DNA of 64,000 nt, taken from NCBI RefSeq assembly GCF_009388985.1, contig NZ_CP036422.1, forward strand, positions 1,626,501 to 1,690,500, given 5' to 3'. The stretch is from Halioglobus maricola (GTDB lineage: Bacteria > Pseudomonadota > Gammaproteobacteria > Pseudomonadales > Halieaceae). Both the position numbers and the translations under genes were made by a program. The notes beneath the pieces are model-generated. The model did not search any database. It was not told where the DNA came from and saw only the letters and a list, made by a program, of their open reading frames with translations. Positions 1-8,532 of the stretch are shown piece after piece (positions within the stretch are counted from its first letter, which is position 1; every line of letters begins with the position of its first letter).

Positions 1-13
1 CGCGGGTGGAGAA

Positions 14-493
14 CTACCCGCCTGACAGGCTAACTTCGGGCGTAGCCGGCTTCGGTAGGCTCTCCTTCTCTGTCGGTGCTGTGACGACCGAGGTGCCGGT
101 CAGCACAAGCTTGTCGTCCTGGTTGTAGACCTTGTTGGCGAGCGTGAGGGTTTTACGCCGGTCGCTTTTTTCGGTCACTTCCAGCTCTACCCTGACTTCA
201 TCACCGATCTTCACCGGCAGGCGAAACTTCACCGATTGTTCCAGGAAAATGCAGCCAGGGCCCGGCAGTACATTGGCCAGGGCGCCGGACACGATGGATG
301 CCGTGAGCATGCCGTGAGCGATACGCTCACCAAAGCGTGTTGTGGCCGCGTATTCAGGGTCGAGATGGAGTGGATTTATGTCGCCGGAAGCCACGGCGAA
401 GAGCTGGATGTCCAATTCGGTCACCTGCTTGGAGTAGCTTGCGGTCTGGCCTAGGGTAATTTCGTCGTAGGTGAAGTTGGTAAGCGTATTCAT
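14..493 (-). CDS. MaoC-like (R)-specific enoyl-CoA hydratase
   Basis: A 159-residue hot-dog-fold hydratase, likely hydrating short enoyl-CoAs to (R)-3-hydroxyacyl-CoA in the cytoplasm. The hydratase-2 signature is visible at about residues 34-62: SGDINPLHLD followed by TRFGERIAHGML, which supplies the Asp and His used by the family. The open frame extends 90 codons upstream, but the ATG at 491-493 starts the recognisable domain, and the extra residues lie in the intergenic region and antisense to hrpA. The Ser/Pro-rich C-terminal tail after the hot-dog fold is not conserved-looking. It diverges from hrpA, with 79 bases between the two starts. Whether it feeds polyhydroxyalkanoate synthesis (PhaJ-like) or degradation cannot be told from sequence. 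Confidence 0.85.
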   Translation of the reverse strand: MNTLTNFTYDEITLGQTASYSKQVTELDIQLFAVASGDINPLHLDPEYAATTRFGERIAHGMLTASIVSGALANVLPGPGCIFLEQSVKFRLPVKIGDEVRVELEVTEKSDRRKTLTLANKVYNQDDKLVLTGTSVVTAPTEKESLPKPATPEVSLSGG

Positions 494-572
494 GGGGTTC
501 TCTCTCGGCTGAGGGCCAGAGCATAACCCGGGACGCGGCTTCGCCGCCACGACAACAAGCTCGAGAGGGAGC

Positions 573-3500
573 ATGACAGACTCACCGGGGGCGCTCCCCG
601 ACCTACAGATCGAATACCCGGAAGCACTTCCCGTCACCCAGCGCAGGGAGGAAATTGCGCGCGCCATTCGGGAAAACCAGGTTGTGATCGTCGCCGGGGA
701 GACCGGCTCGGGCAAAACTACCCAGTTGCCCAAAATCTGCCTGGAATTGGGGCGCGGCCGCAAGGGTCTTATCGGTCATACGCAGCCACGACGCCTGGCA
801 GCGCGCACGGTGGCCCAGCGGATAGCCGAGGAACTCAAGGGTGAGCTGGGGCAGCTCGTGGGTTACCAGGTGCGCTTTACGGACAAGGTCTCCGACGATA
901 CCGCCATCAAGCTGATGACCGACGGAATCCTGCTCGCCGAAATCCAGCGCGATCGCCTGCTGCGCCGCTACGACACGATTATTATCGATGAGGCGCATGA
1001 GCGCAGCCTCAATATCGATTTCTTGCTTGGGTACTTCAAGCAACTCCTGCCACAACGCCCCGACCTGAAACTGATTATCACCTCGGCGACCATCGACGTG
1101 GAGAGCTTTGCGCGTCACTTCGACGGAGCCCCTGTGGTCGAGGTGTCCGGTCGCACTTTTCCGGTGGACACTCATTACCTGGAGGCAGAGCCCGCCGATG
1201 GCGAGGACTTGCCGCAGCGCATCGTCTCGCTGGTGCAAGAAATTGATGCCGGTAGTTATGGCAAACGCGGCGATGTGCTGGTGTTCCTGTCAGGCGAGCG
1301 GGATATTCGAGAGACGGCCAAGTCCCTGCGTCAGGACACCGAGCTGGATATCCTACCGCTCTATGCCCGGCTCAGTGCGGCGGAGCAAAACCGGGTGTTC
1401 AACCTCTCAAGTCGCCGTGGGTTGCGGGTGATCCTCGCCACCAATGTGGCGGAAACATCGCTGACAGTGCCGGGGATTCGCTATGTCATCGACCCGGGTG
1501 AAGCGCGGATCAGCCGTTACAGTTATCGAACCAAGGTTCAACGTCTGCCGATAGAGCCGATTTCACAGGCGAGTGCCAACCAGCGCATGGGACGTTGCGG
1601 CCGGGTTGAGGAGGGGGTGTGCCTGCGCCTCTACAGTGAGCAGGATTTCCTCTCGCGGCCGGAGTTCACAGACCCCGAGATTCTTCGTACCAATCTCGCC
1701 GCAGTCGTGTTGCAGATGTTGATTCTCGGCCTGGGTGAGGTGGAGAATTTCCCCTTCATCAATCCGCCGGACCCGCGCCTGGTCCGCGATGGCTACAAAT
1801 TGTTGGAGGAGTTGGGCGCGGTGACGCCAGATCGGGAACTCACCCAGGTGGGCCGACGCATGGCCCGGCTGCCGGTGGATCCTCGTCTGGGGCGTATGGT
1901 GCTGGCGGCAGGCGAGCTCGGCTGCCTGCCCGAAATTCTGGTGATTGCAGCGGCTTTGGCAGTCCAGGATCCGAAAGAGCGCCCGGCCGACAAGCAACAG
2001 CAGTCTGACCAGGCGCACGCTCGCTACCGCCACGAAAAATCCGACTTCCTGGGCTGGCTAAACCTGTGGCGCTATTATGAGGAGCAGCGTCAGGAGCTCA
2101 GCCAGAACCAGTTGCGCAAGCTGTGTAAAAAAGAGTTTCTTTCATTTATGCGTATGCGCGAGTGGCGGGATATCCACACCCAGCTCAGCATTGCCTGCCG
2201 CCAGCAAAAAATGAAGGCCACGTCGGAACTGCCCGAAGAGGAAAACTACCAGGGTGTTCATCGCGCTCTGCTGGCGGGGCTGCTAGGCAATATTGCTCAG
2301 CATCAGGAAGACAGGGAATACCTGGGCGCGCGCAATCGCAAGTTGCAGATATTCCCCGGTTCGGGTTTGTCGCGCAAACGCCCCAAGTGGATTGTGGCTG
2401 CGGAAATCGTGGAGACTAGCAAGGTTTTTGCTCGCACAGTGGCGGCTATCGATCCCCTCTGGGTGGTGGACATCAATCCCGCGCTGCTCAAGTATCATTA
2501 CTACCAACCGCGCTGGCAGTCGCGCAGCGGGAGGGTGATGGCTTCGGAACGGCTCACTTTGTATGGGCTCACAATCGCGGATAAGCGCTCGGTGCATTAT
2601 GGCCCGCTCGCTCCAGATGAATCTCGCGAGCTGCTTATTCGCGATGGCCTGGTGGCAGGCAAGTACCGCCAACATCCGGCATTTCTCAAGCACAACCTGC
2701 GTCTGGCACGTGAGGTAGAGGAACTGGAATCACGCACTCGTCGCCGCGACATCCTGGTGGATGAAGAAGTGATCTTTGAGTTTTACAACGAGCGCCTTCC
2801 GGACAACGCCTATACTGCCGGGCGATTGCAGTCATGGCTGAAGAAATCTCCGGAGAGAGGCGAGAGCCTGAAGCTCGCACGCGAACAATTACTGGCGCGC
2901 GACCCGGGCGGCGAGCTGGAAGACCAGTTTCCCTCGACCTTGACCTGGAACGATATGGAGTTCGCGCTCAGCTACCAGTTTGAGCCTGGCAAGGAAGCGG
3001 ACGGTGTTTCGGTCACTGTGCCGGTCGCACTGCTCAATCGAGTGCCGCGGTTCCGCTTCGACTGGCTTGTTCCGGGGCTGTTGCGGGAAAAATGTATCGC
3101 CCTGGTGAAAAGCCTGCCCAAGGAGCAACGCAAGCGACTGGTGCCAGCCCCGGATTATGTCGACCGGGCACTGGCAGATCTTGTGCCGGATGACAGCGAT
3201 CTGCTGATGGCACTGTCTCGCGCGATGGGACGTCTGGGTAATGTGCGTCTGGAACCGGCGGACTGGGCGGCGGAAAAGCTCGACGACTACTACAGGATGA
3301 ATATCCGGGTAGTCGATGCCCAGGGGAAAATGTTGGCGCAGGGCCGCGAGCTGCAGTCCTTGATCAGCCGCTTCCGCGACGACACCCGCCAGAGTGTCGG
3401 CAAGGCAGAGACCGACTCGCCAGCGCGTATTGGACTCAAGCGCTGGGATTTTGGCGATGTCCCGCGCGAGTGGCGTTTCCGCCAGGCAGGGCAGGATATT

Positions 3501-4313
3501 GTGTCGTATCCGGCGCTTGTATCCGAGGGCGACAGTGCAGCGATCGAGCTGTGCGACTACCCGGCAGTGGCGCAGCAAAAGCACCGGCGTGGGGTGTTGC
3601 AGATGCTGCGTTTGCACAGCGCACAGCAGGTGAAGTATGTTCGCAAGCAATCGCTGCGCGGCAATGAATTCAACCTGGTGCTGGCGGGAGCGGGGCTGGA
3701 CCGCGCGGCTCTGGCCGATGACCTGGTGGACGCAGCTTTTGCTCAAGCCATGTCCCTGGACAGTGACTTGCCCTATGGCGAGAGTGACTTCCAGGCGCGA
3801 CTCAATCAGGGTAAGGGCGACGTCATCAGTCGAGCCAATGAAATCGAGGCGTCGTTACTGGCCGCTTTGAAGCCGTTGGCTGCGGCTCGGGCGAAGCTAT
3901 CGTCAATCCCTACCGAGCGTTGGCCGGAGATCCGCAAGGATATCGATAGCCAGATGAAAGCACTGTTGGCCCCTGGCTTTCTGCGCGACACACCCGGCAG
4001 TTGGCTAAATCAGTATCCGCGCTATATGAAGGCGCTGCTCAACCGGGTTGAAAGGCTAAGCGGTCAGGTGGCGAAAGATCAGAAATATTGTGCCCTTATG
4101 GCGGATCTCACCGAGCCACTGACAGCGACTATGGCAATCAGGGAAGGCCTGCTTCAGGCCTGCCCGGCGGCTATGCAGTATCGATTTATGCTGGAGGAGT
4201 TTCGGGTATCTCTGTTCGCCCAGCACTTGGGAACGCGTCAGGCCGTGTCCGAGAAGCGTCTAGCTCAGCAGTGGGCGGAGGTGAAAAACTGGCTGGAAAA
4301 CAACCCCCAGTGA
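573..4313 (+). CDS. hrpA: ATP-dependent RNA helicase HrpA
   Basis: A 1246-residue DEAH-box RNA helicase, close to the usual length of HrpA (about 1300). Walker A GETGSGKTT is at residues 42-50, DEAH at 139-142, SAT at 171-173 and motif VI QRMGRCGR at 337-344. These are followed by the winged-helix/ratchet (HA2), OB-fold and long C-terminal DUF3418-type regions. HrpA acts in RNA remodelling and rescue of stalled ribosomes. The ATG at 573 is preceded by GAGAGGGAGC, a good ribosome binding site. It is single-gene on its strand, diverging from the MaoC hydratase and followed by the promoter region of the hvf operon. Several long antisense frames inside it are shadows. Confidence 0.97.
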   Translation: MTDSPGALPDLQIEYPEALPVTQRREEIARAIRENQVVIVAGETGSGKTTQLPKICLELGRGRKGLIGHTQPRRLAARTVAQRIAEELKGELGQLVGYQVRFTDKVSDDTAIKLMTDGILLAEIQRDRLLRRYDTIIIDEAHERSLNIDFLLGYFKQLLPQRPDLKLIITSATIDVESFARHFDGAPVVEVSGRTFPVDTHYLEAEPADGEDLPQRIVSLVQEIDAGSYGKRGDVLVFLSGERDIRETAKSLRQDTELDILPLYARLSAAEQNRVFNLSSRRGLRVILATNVAETSLTVPGIRYVIDPGEARISRYSYRTKVQRLPIEPISQASANQRMGRCGRVEEGVCLRLYSEQDFLSRPEFTDPEILRTNLAAVVLQMLILGLGEVENFPFINPPDPRLVRDGYKLLEELGAVTPDRELTQVGRRMARLPVDPRLGRMVLAAGELGCLPEILVIAAALAVQDPKERPADKQQQSDQAHARYRHEKSDFLGWLNLWRYYEEQRQELSQNQLRKLCKKEFLSFMRMREWRDIHTQLSIACRQQKMKATSELPEEENYQGVHRALLAGLLGNIAQHQEDREYLGARNRKLQIFPGSGLSRKRPKWIVAAEIVETSKVFARTVAAIDPLWVVDINPALLKYHYYQPRWQSRSGRVMASERLTLYGLTIADKRSVHYGPLAPDESRELLIRDGLVAGKYRQHPAFLKHNLRLAREVEELESRTRRRDILVDEEVIFEFYNERLPDNAYTAGRLQSWLKKSPERGESLKLAREQLLARDPGGELEDQFPSTLTWNDMEFALSYQFEPGKEADGVSVTVPVALLNRVPRFRFDWLVPGLLREKCIALVKSLPKEQRKRLVPAPDYVDRALADLVPDDSDLLMALSRAMGRLGNVRLEPADWAAEKLDDYYRMNIRVVDAQGKMLAQGRELQSLISRFRDDTRQSVGKAETDSPARIGLKRWDFGDVPREWRFRQAGQDIVSYPALVSEGDSAAIELCDYPAVAQQKHRRGVLQMLRLHSAQQVKYVRKQSLRGNEFNLVLAGAGLDRAALADDLVDAAFAQAMSLDSDLPYGESDFQARLNQGKGDVISRANEIEASLLAALKPLAAARAKLSSIPTERWPEIRKDIDSQMKALLAPGFLRDTPGSWLNQYPRYMKALLNRVERLSGQVAKDQKYCALMADLTEPLTATMAIREGLLQACPAAMQYRFMLEEFRVSLFAQHLGTRQAVSEKRLAQQWAEVKNWLENNPQ

Positions 4314-4343
4314 TCTATGGTTAGTGATGACTTGCAAAAAAAA

Positions 4344-4370
4344 TGTAACAGGAATGAAACTTCCGCGTTC
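4344..4370 (+). promoter_or_regulatory. Putative ECF-sigma-type promoter of the hvf operon
   Basis: TGTAAC (4344-4349) and CGTTC (4366-4370) are separated by exactly 16 bases. This resembles the GTAAC-N16-CGT/CGA promoters used by several extracytoplasmic-function sigma factors, including those that drive MNIO-RiPP operons in other proteobacteria. It lies about 100 bases upstream of the hvfA start. No sigma factor or anti-sigma gene is encoded next to it, so the cognate factor would act from elsewhere. The assignment rests on motif and spacing only. Confidence 0.4.
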
Positions 4371-4467
4371 AAGCCAAGTCATAATCAGCACGCCACGGTG
4401 TGATAGGTGATATCGGTCTCCCTGGCGGCAACATTAAAATACTTGGATTACCACAGGGAAAATAACC

Positions 4468-4851
4468 ATGTCACAGATTAAAAAACCTCTTGCAGCTGCT
4501 CTGGGCGCCGCGTTTCTGGCAACTGCGATCTCACCTCTGGCATCGGCCGAGGTGAACCCTTTCGCTTCTACCCAATTGAGCGGTGGCTATGACCTCGCGA
4601 GTTTTGACAAGCACAGCGAAGGCAAGTGCGGTGAAGGCAAGTGCGGTGGTGAAAAAGCCGAAGGCGAAGGCAAGTGCGGCGAAGGCAAGTGTGGCGGCGA
4701 GAAAAAAGCCGGTCATGAAGGCAAATGCGGCGAAGGCAAATGCGGTGGCGAAAAAGCTGCTGGCGAAGGTAAGTGCGGCGAAGGCAAATGCGGCGGCGAC
4801 AAGAAGGCGTCCGGCGAAGGCAAATGCGGCGAAGGTAAGTGCGGCGGCTAA
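4468..4851 (+). CDS. hvfA: HvfA-type EGKCG-repeat RiPP metallophore precursor
   Basis: A 127-residue precursor with a Sec-type signal peptide (residues 1 to about 27, cleavage near ASA-EV), a short spacer, and a repeat domain from residue 51 to the end. The repeat domain holds ten EGKCG pentapeptides in five tandem pairs, with linkers such as GEKKAGH and GDKKASG. All ten cysteines lie in these motifs. In characterised HvfA/BufA2 proteins such cysteines are converted by the MNIO enzyme HvfB, with HvfC, to oxazolone-thioamide groups that bind Cu(I). That function is inferred here from family and gene order. The ribosome site CAGGGAAAATAACC precedes the ATG. The stop overlaps the next start (TAATG), so expression is probably coupled. 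Six motifs are, as I recall, present in the Haemophilus homologue; ten is longer. Confidence 0.88.
   Translation: MSQIKKPLAAALGAAFLATAISPLASAEVNPFASTQLSGGYDLASFDKHSEGKCGEGKCGGEKAEGEGKCGEGKCGGEKKAGHEGKCGEGKCGGEKAAGEGKCGEGKCGGDKKASGEGKCGEGKCGG
4618..4848 (+). repeat. Tandem coding repeat (EGKCG pairs) in hvfA
   Basis: Five in-frame DNA repeats of about 48-51 bases encode the paired EGKCG motifs; the last unit is truncated after EGKCGG. Unit lengths in residues are 16, 17, 16, 17 and 11. Units differ by synonymous changes and by linker residues, so the array has been maintained by protein-level selection and not only by recent duplication. Copy number could vary between strains through slippage or recombination. 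Confidence 0.9.
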
Positions 4852-5702
4852 TGCCATCGCAAGCAACAGAGTTCCGCGGTGCGGGACTCGGACTGAGGCG
4901 GGCCCTGTTGGGTCCGCTTTTGTCTATGGAGCAGGATTCGGTTGACTTCCTCGAAGTGGCACCGGAAAACTGGATCGGAGTAGGGGGCCGCTATGGCCGT
5001 CAGTTCCGCCAGATGGCTGAGCGCTATCCCGTGGTGTTGCACGGGCTCTCGCTTGATATCGGTGGTCCGGATGCCCTGGATACTGATCTGGTGACAGCTG
5101 TGCGCGGCCTGATGAATGAAATAGACGTGCCTCTCTACAGCGAGCACCTCACCTACTGCGCCGCCGAGGGGCATCTCTACGATTTACTGCCCATCCCCTT
5201 TACCGAGGAAGCGGTGCACTATGTCGCAGGCCGTGTGCGCCAGGTACAAGATATTTTGGGTGAACCCATCGCCCTGGAGAATGCCTCCTACTACGCCCAG
5301 CCCCACCGGGACATGAGCGAGGCCGAATTTATTCGCGCAGTTCTGGAAGAGAGTGGCTGCGACTTGTTGCTGGATGTAAACAACATTTACGTCAACAGCA
5401 TCAACCACAATTACGATCCGATTCAATTTCTCGATTCATTGCCCCTGGAAAGGGCGCGCTACATTCATGTGGCGGGCCACTTCGACGAGGCGGATGACCT
5501 CAAGGTCGACACCCATGGAGCAGATGTGATTGATCCTGTCTGGGGCTTGTTGGCTGATGCCTACCGGCGTGTCGGGCCCTTGCCAACGTTGTTGGAACGC
5601 GATTTCAACCTTCCGCCTATCGCCGAGTTGCTGGCCGAGGTGGAGCGCGTGCGGGATACCCAACGAGAGAGTGGCTCGGCCCCTGAGGCGATCAGCGCAT
5701 GA
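4851..5702 (+). CDS. hvfB: MNIO (DUF692) multinuclear iron oxidase, HvfB type
   Basis: A 283-residue DUF692 TIM-barrel enzyme expected to oxidise the cysteines of the HvfA precursor using a multinuclear iron centre and O2. Candidate metal ligands seen in order are H64 (HGLSLDIGG), E98/H99 (SEHLTY), E143/N144 (ENASYY), D175/N177 (DVNNIYVN), N185/H186, H206/H210 (HVAGHFD), D220/H222 (DTHGADV) and E249 (LLERDFNLP). All match the family pattern. The ATG at 4851 overlaps the hvfA stop as TAATG and is preferred over an in-frame ATG 12 bases upstream, which lies inside the last hvfA repeat. The 3' end overlaps the DUF2063 gene by four bases. Confidence 0.93.
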   Translation: MPSQATEFRGAGLGLRRALLGPLLSMEQDSVDFLEVAPENWIGVGGRYGRQFRQMAERYPVVLHGLSLDIGGPDALDTDLVTAVRGLMNEIDVPLYSEHLTYCAAEGHLYDLLPIPFTEEAVHYVAGRVRQVQDILGEPIALENASYYAQPHRDMSEAEFIRAVLEESGCDLLLDVNNIYVNSINHNYDPIQFLDSLPLERARYIHVAGHFDEADDLKVDTHGADVIDPVWGLLADAYRRVGPLPTLLERDFNLPPIAELLAEVERVRDTQRESGSAPEAISA

Positions 5703-6454
5703 CGACATCGACGCTGCGCCAGAGCCAGTTGCGCATGGCGAGTTACTTACGTGATCCGGAGAATGCGCCGGCGCCTGAGCAGGTCGAAGAGCGTCGCCTG
5801 AAAGTCTATCGCGACCTCATCTTCAACAATGTAGAGGGCTTTATCAGCGGCGGCTTTCCGGTGCTGCACAGCTTATACAGCGAACAGGATTGGGAGGGGC
5901 TGGTTCGCGGCTTCCTCGATGGGCATCGTTGCAGTTCTCCCTACTTTCTGGAAATTAGCCAGGAATTCATCCAATACCTGATGAATGAACATACCGCCAG
6001 ACCCTGTGACCCTCCGTTTGTGGCTGAACTCGCCCACTACGAATGGGCAGAGTTGGCGCTGGATGTGGCTGAAGAGGAGCTGCCACCGCGAGTGGAAGTG
6101 GGTGACCTGGGCTCAGCCATGCTCATGCTTTCCCCGCTGGCCTGGGTGTTGGCCTATCAGTACCCTGTGCACCAGATCGGCCCTGGTTTTCAGCCGGAGG
6201 CCGCAGCCGAGCCCAGCTACCTTGTGGTGTACCGCAGCCGGGAAGATGAAGTGAAGTTCATTGAACTCAACGCTGCGACGGCGCGGCTACTGGAATTGAT
6301 TCGCGACAACGAGCGAGAGCCTGCGAGCGCGGTTATCGGGCAGTTGGCTGGAGAGTTAGGTATGCCATTGGAAAATTTGCGCCAATTTGCACTCGATCAA
6401 TTACAGCAGTTTGTGCACAGTGACGTGATTTTGGTCGCAGCTGGAGACATCTGA
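5699..6454 (+). CDS. hvfC: DUF2063 RiPP partner protein, HvfC type
   Basis: A 251-residue protein with the N-terminal DUF2063 helical domain (LRQSQLRMASYLRDP near residues 6-20, then a RRLKVYRDLIFNNVEGF segment near 30-50) and a C-terminal domain like other MNIO partner proteins. In related systems this protein binds the precursor and delivers it to the MNIO enzyme. The ATGA overlap with hvfB indicates translational coupling and a fixed ratio. No DoxX-like hvfD follows; the next gene is an MlaA-type protein after a 60-base gap. The precise role in this organism is inferred from gene order. Confidence 0.88.
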   Translation: MTTSTLRQSQLRMASYLRDPENAPAPEQVEERRLKVYRDLIFNNVEGFISGGFPVLHSLYSEQDWEGLVRGFLDGHRCSSPYFLEISQEFIQYLMNEHTARPCDPPFVAELAHYEWAELALDVAEEELPPRVEVGDLGSAMLMLSPLAWVLAYQYPVHQIGPGFQPEAAAEPSYLVVYRSREDEVKFIELNAATARLLELIRDNEREPASAVIGQLAGELGMPLENLRQFALDQLQQFVHSDVILVAAGDI

Positions 6455-6514
6455 TTTGCTTCCGTCCAAAGCCGGGCGTACCATTCTGCCTCATCGCCTA
6501 GAATTTTATTCATT

Positions 6515-7237
6515 ATGAAACCCGCATATAGCCTGCTGTTGGCGCTGGTGCTTATGCTACCTCTCGCGTCGCTGGGCCAGGAAAAAGAGAAGAATATCGA
6601 TCCTCTGGAATCGATAAACAGGCCTCTTTTCGCCATTAATAACACCCTTGATAAGTACCTGATGCGCCCGGTGGCGGTGGGGTATGACTGGGTAATGCCG
6701 ACCTTCGCGAAACGAGGTGTGGGCAACATGTTTGCCAACATGTATGACTTCAACTCCGCGATTAACGGTGTCTTGCAGGGGCGATTCGCCGGCGCTGCCC
6801 AGGGTGGCGGCCGTTTTCTGATCAATAGCACCGTGGGTCTTGTGGGGCTGTTCGATGTGGCTACGCCCATGGGCATCTCTCCCTACCGCACAGATTTCGG
6901 TCACACGCTGGCAATCTGGGGGGTGGAGCAGGGCCCCTATGTGATGGTGCCATTCTTCGGCCCGCGCACCTTCCGCAGCGGTACCGGTACTATCGTCGAC
7001 ACCTACACGTCAGTGCCTACCTATATCGACAATGTGCCTCTGCGTAACTCGCTCTGGGCACTGGAACTTGTGGATGGCCGGGCACGCCTCCTGGCCGCGG
7101 ACGAACTGCTTACCGGCGACCCCTATATCTTTGTTCGCGACGCCTATATCCAATCCCGACGGGCTTTCGTCAACGACGGTGTGGTAGAGGACAATTTCTC
7201 CGACTTCGGCAGCGAAGAAGACTGGGAAGAATTCTGA
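6515..7237 (+). CDS. mlaA: MlaA/VacJ-family outer-membrane lipid-asymmetry protein
   Basis: A 240-residue MlaA homologue, the outer-membrane component that removes mislocalised phospholipids from the outer leaflet together with porins and the Mla pathway. Family landmarks are DPLESINRPLFAINNTLDKY after the signal peptide, GGGRFLINSTVGLVGLFDVA near residues 95-115, and the Y-R-T-DFGHTLA and GPYVMVPFFGP segments. The signal peptide (residues 1-21, ending LASLG) lacks the lipobox cysteine found in most MlaA lipoproteins, so the protein may be processed by signal peptidase I. A TAGAAT hexamer 16 bases upstream of the ATG could be a -10 element. It is co-directional with the hvf operon but separated by a gap. 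Confidence 0.9.
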   Translation: MKPAYSLLLALVLMLPLASLGQEKEKNIDPLESINRPLFAINNTLDKYLMRPVAVGYDWVMPTFAKRGVGNMFANMYDFNSAINGVLQGRFAGAAQGGGRFLINSTVGLVGLFDVATPMGISPYRTDFGHTLAIWGVEQGPYVMVPFFGPRTFRSGTGTIVDTYTSVPTYIDNVPLRNSLWALELVDGRARLLAADELLTGDPYIFVRDAYIQSRRAFVNDGVVEDNFSDFGSEEDWEEF

Positions 7238-7349
7238 CGGCCGCTCGATCCAGCGCGTCGAAAACTGTGAAATCCTGCCAAAACTGGTCTGTTGCCTGTC
7301 CCCGGTGATGGGCGTAGTGTCCACAGCAATCTCACGTAAAAAAGTCCAC

Positions 7350-8531
7350 ATGGAATCCTCCGGAACCGCCCTAGTCGTAGACCACGATGAAACCCGCGTC
7401 ACCGCCCTCGCCACCCTGGTGAAAGAGTTGGGTTTTGAGCCTGTCGTTCATACCACCGCAGTTGGCGCGCGCGAGTTTCTCCACCAGCGGCCAGACCTGG
7501 ATGTGATTGTTTGCGAACTGGACATGGAGGGGCTTACCTGGGATACAGCTCGTCGCTCACTCCCCGAGTTAGACGTGCAGATCCCTATTATCCTGATTAG
7601 CGACGAGGCCCGCGCGGATGCCATGATGACGGCCCTGCGCTGGGGCGCGAGTGATTTTTTTGTTCGCCCGCTGGATGATATCGAGGCCTTGGAACGGTCG
7701 TTGGGACGCTGTCGGCGGCAACGCCAGGTGCGCCGTGAACTGGAACAGTCTCGCCATAGCCTGGAGGCGGCCAATACCGAGCTGCGCGGCACCATCAAGG
7801 TGCTCGAACAGGACCAGCAGGCCGGGCGCCAGGTGCAGATGCGCATGCTGCCTTCTACCCCGATGGTGCTTGGCGACTACGTTTTCAGCCATACGGTGAT
7901 TCCTTCACTCTATCTGAGCGGTGATTTCACTGACTATTTCACCGTGGGTGACCGGCATGTTACGTTTTTCATGGCGGACGTTTCCGGCCATGGCAGTTCC
8001 TCCGCGTTTGCCACTGTGCTGCTGAAGAATCTCTTTGCACGAAAGCGCTCAGATTTGCTGCGCAAAAATGATGAGACAATTTACAGCCCCGTAGCGATGC
8101 TGAAGCGGGCCAATCTTGAGCTCATGGATCTGGAAGTCGGCAAGTTCGCTACCATGGTGGTCGGCGTGATCGACACTGAGGCGAATACCCTTCGCTACAG
8201 CGTGGCAGGGCATCTGCCTCAGCCTGTACTGGTTTGCAGGGAAGGGGCCAGGTATCTGCGCGGCGAGGGCTCCGCGGTGGGTATTATGGAAGACGCTCAC
8301 TACGAGGAACACCTGATCGATCTTCCCGATAGCTTTATGCTGGCCTTGTTTTCTGACGGTATTCTCGAGATCCTGCCACCGAAGAATCTGATCGAAAAAG
8401 AGAAATACTTTATCGGCGTCTTTGAGGAGACCGCCGACTCACCGGAAGAACTGGTAACACGCCTCGGCCTGGATCGGGTGGAAACCGCCCCCGATGACAT
8501 CGCAGCCCTGTTTATCAGCAAGCGCGACTGA
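7350..8531 (+). CDS. Response regulator with PP2C-type (SpoIIE) phosphatase, HsbR/CrsR-like
   Basis: A 393-residue two-domain regulator: an N-terminal receiver (residues 6-120), a coiled-coil linker (about 118-165) and a PP2C/SpoIIE serine phosphatase domain with GDFTDYF and MADVSGHG metal-binding motifs. The neighbouring STAS gene is its probable substrate, as in HsbR-HsbA of Pseudomonas and CrsR-CrsA of Shewanella. The receiver is degenerate: the phosphoacceptor position is Glu56 (VIVCELDM), the acidic pair reads D11-H12 with D13 after it, and the conserved Lys is Arg106 (FFVRPLDD). The start at 7350 begins the receiver fold; an earlier ATG at 7305 would add 15 residues. The ribosome site is weak for both. 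Confidence 0.88.
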   Translation: MESSGTALVVDHDETRVTALATLVKELGFEPVVHTTAVGAREFLHQRPDLDVIVCELDMEGLTWDTARRSLPELDVQIPIILISDEARADAMMTALRWGASDFFVRPLDDIEALERSLGRCRRQRQVRRELEQSRHSLEAANTELRGTIKVLEQDQQAGRQVQMRMLPSTPMVLGDYVFSHTVIPSLYLSGDFTDYFTVGDRHVTFFMADVSGHGSSSAFATVLLKNLFARKRSDLLRKNDETIYSPVAMLKRANLELMDLEVGKFATMVVGVIDTEANTLRYSVAGHLPQPVLVCREGARYLRGEGSAVGIMEDAHYEEHLIDLPDSFMLALFSDGILEILPPKNLIEKEKYFIGVFEETADSPEELVTRLGLDRVETAPDDIAALFISKRD

Positions 8532-8532
8532 G

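Noticed and set aside
2889..3746. A 285-residue minus-strand frame within hrpA
   Set aside because: Antisense to the HrpA C-terminal domain; composition is of a shadow frame.
4618..4848. Possible CRISPR-like repeat array
   Set aside because: The repeats are contiguous coding units without unique spacers.
4531..4866. A 111-residue minus-strand frame over hvfA, rich in Ala and Phe, which looks like a membrane protein
   Set aside because: It is the mirror of the EGKCG repeat DNA and its hydrophobicity comes from the reverse complement of Lys/Glu/Gly codons.
4583..4945. A 120-residue Lys/Ala-rich frame in the +2 frame over hvfA, like a histone-H1 tail protein
   Set aside because: It arises from the repeat region read in another frame and would overlap the RiPP precursor; no independent ribosome site.
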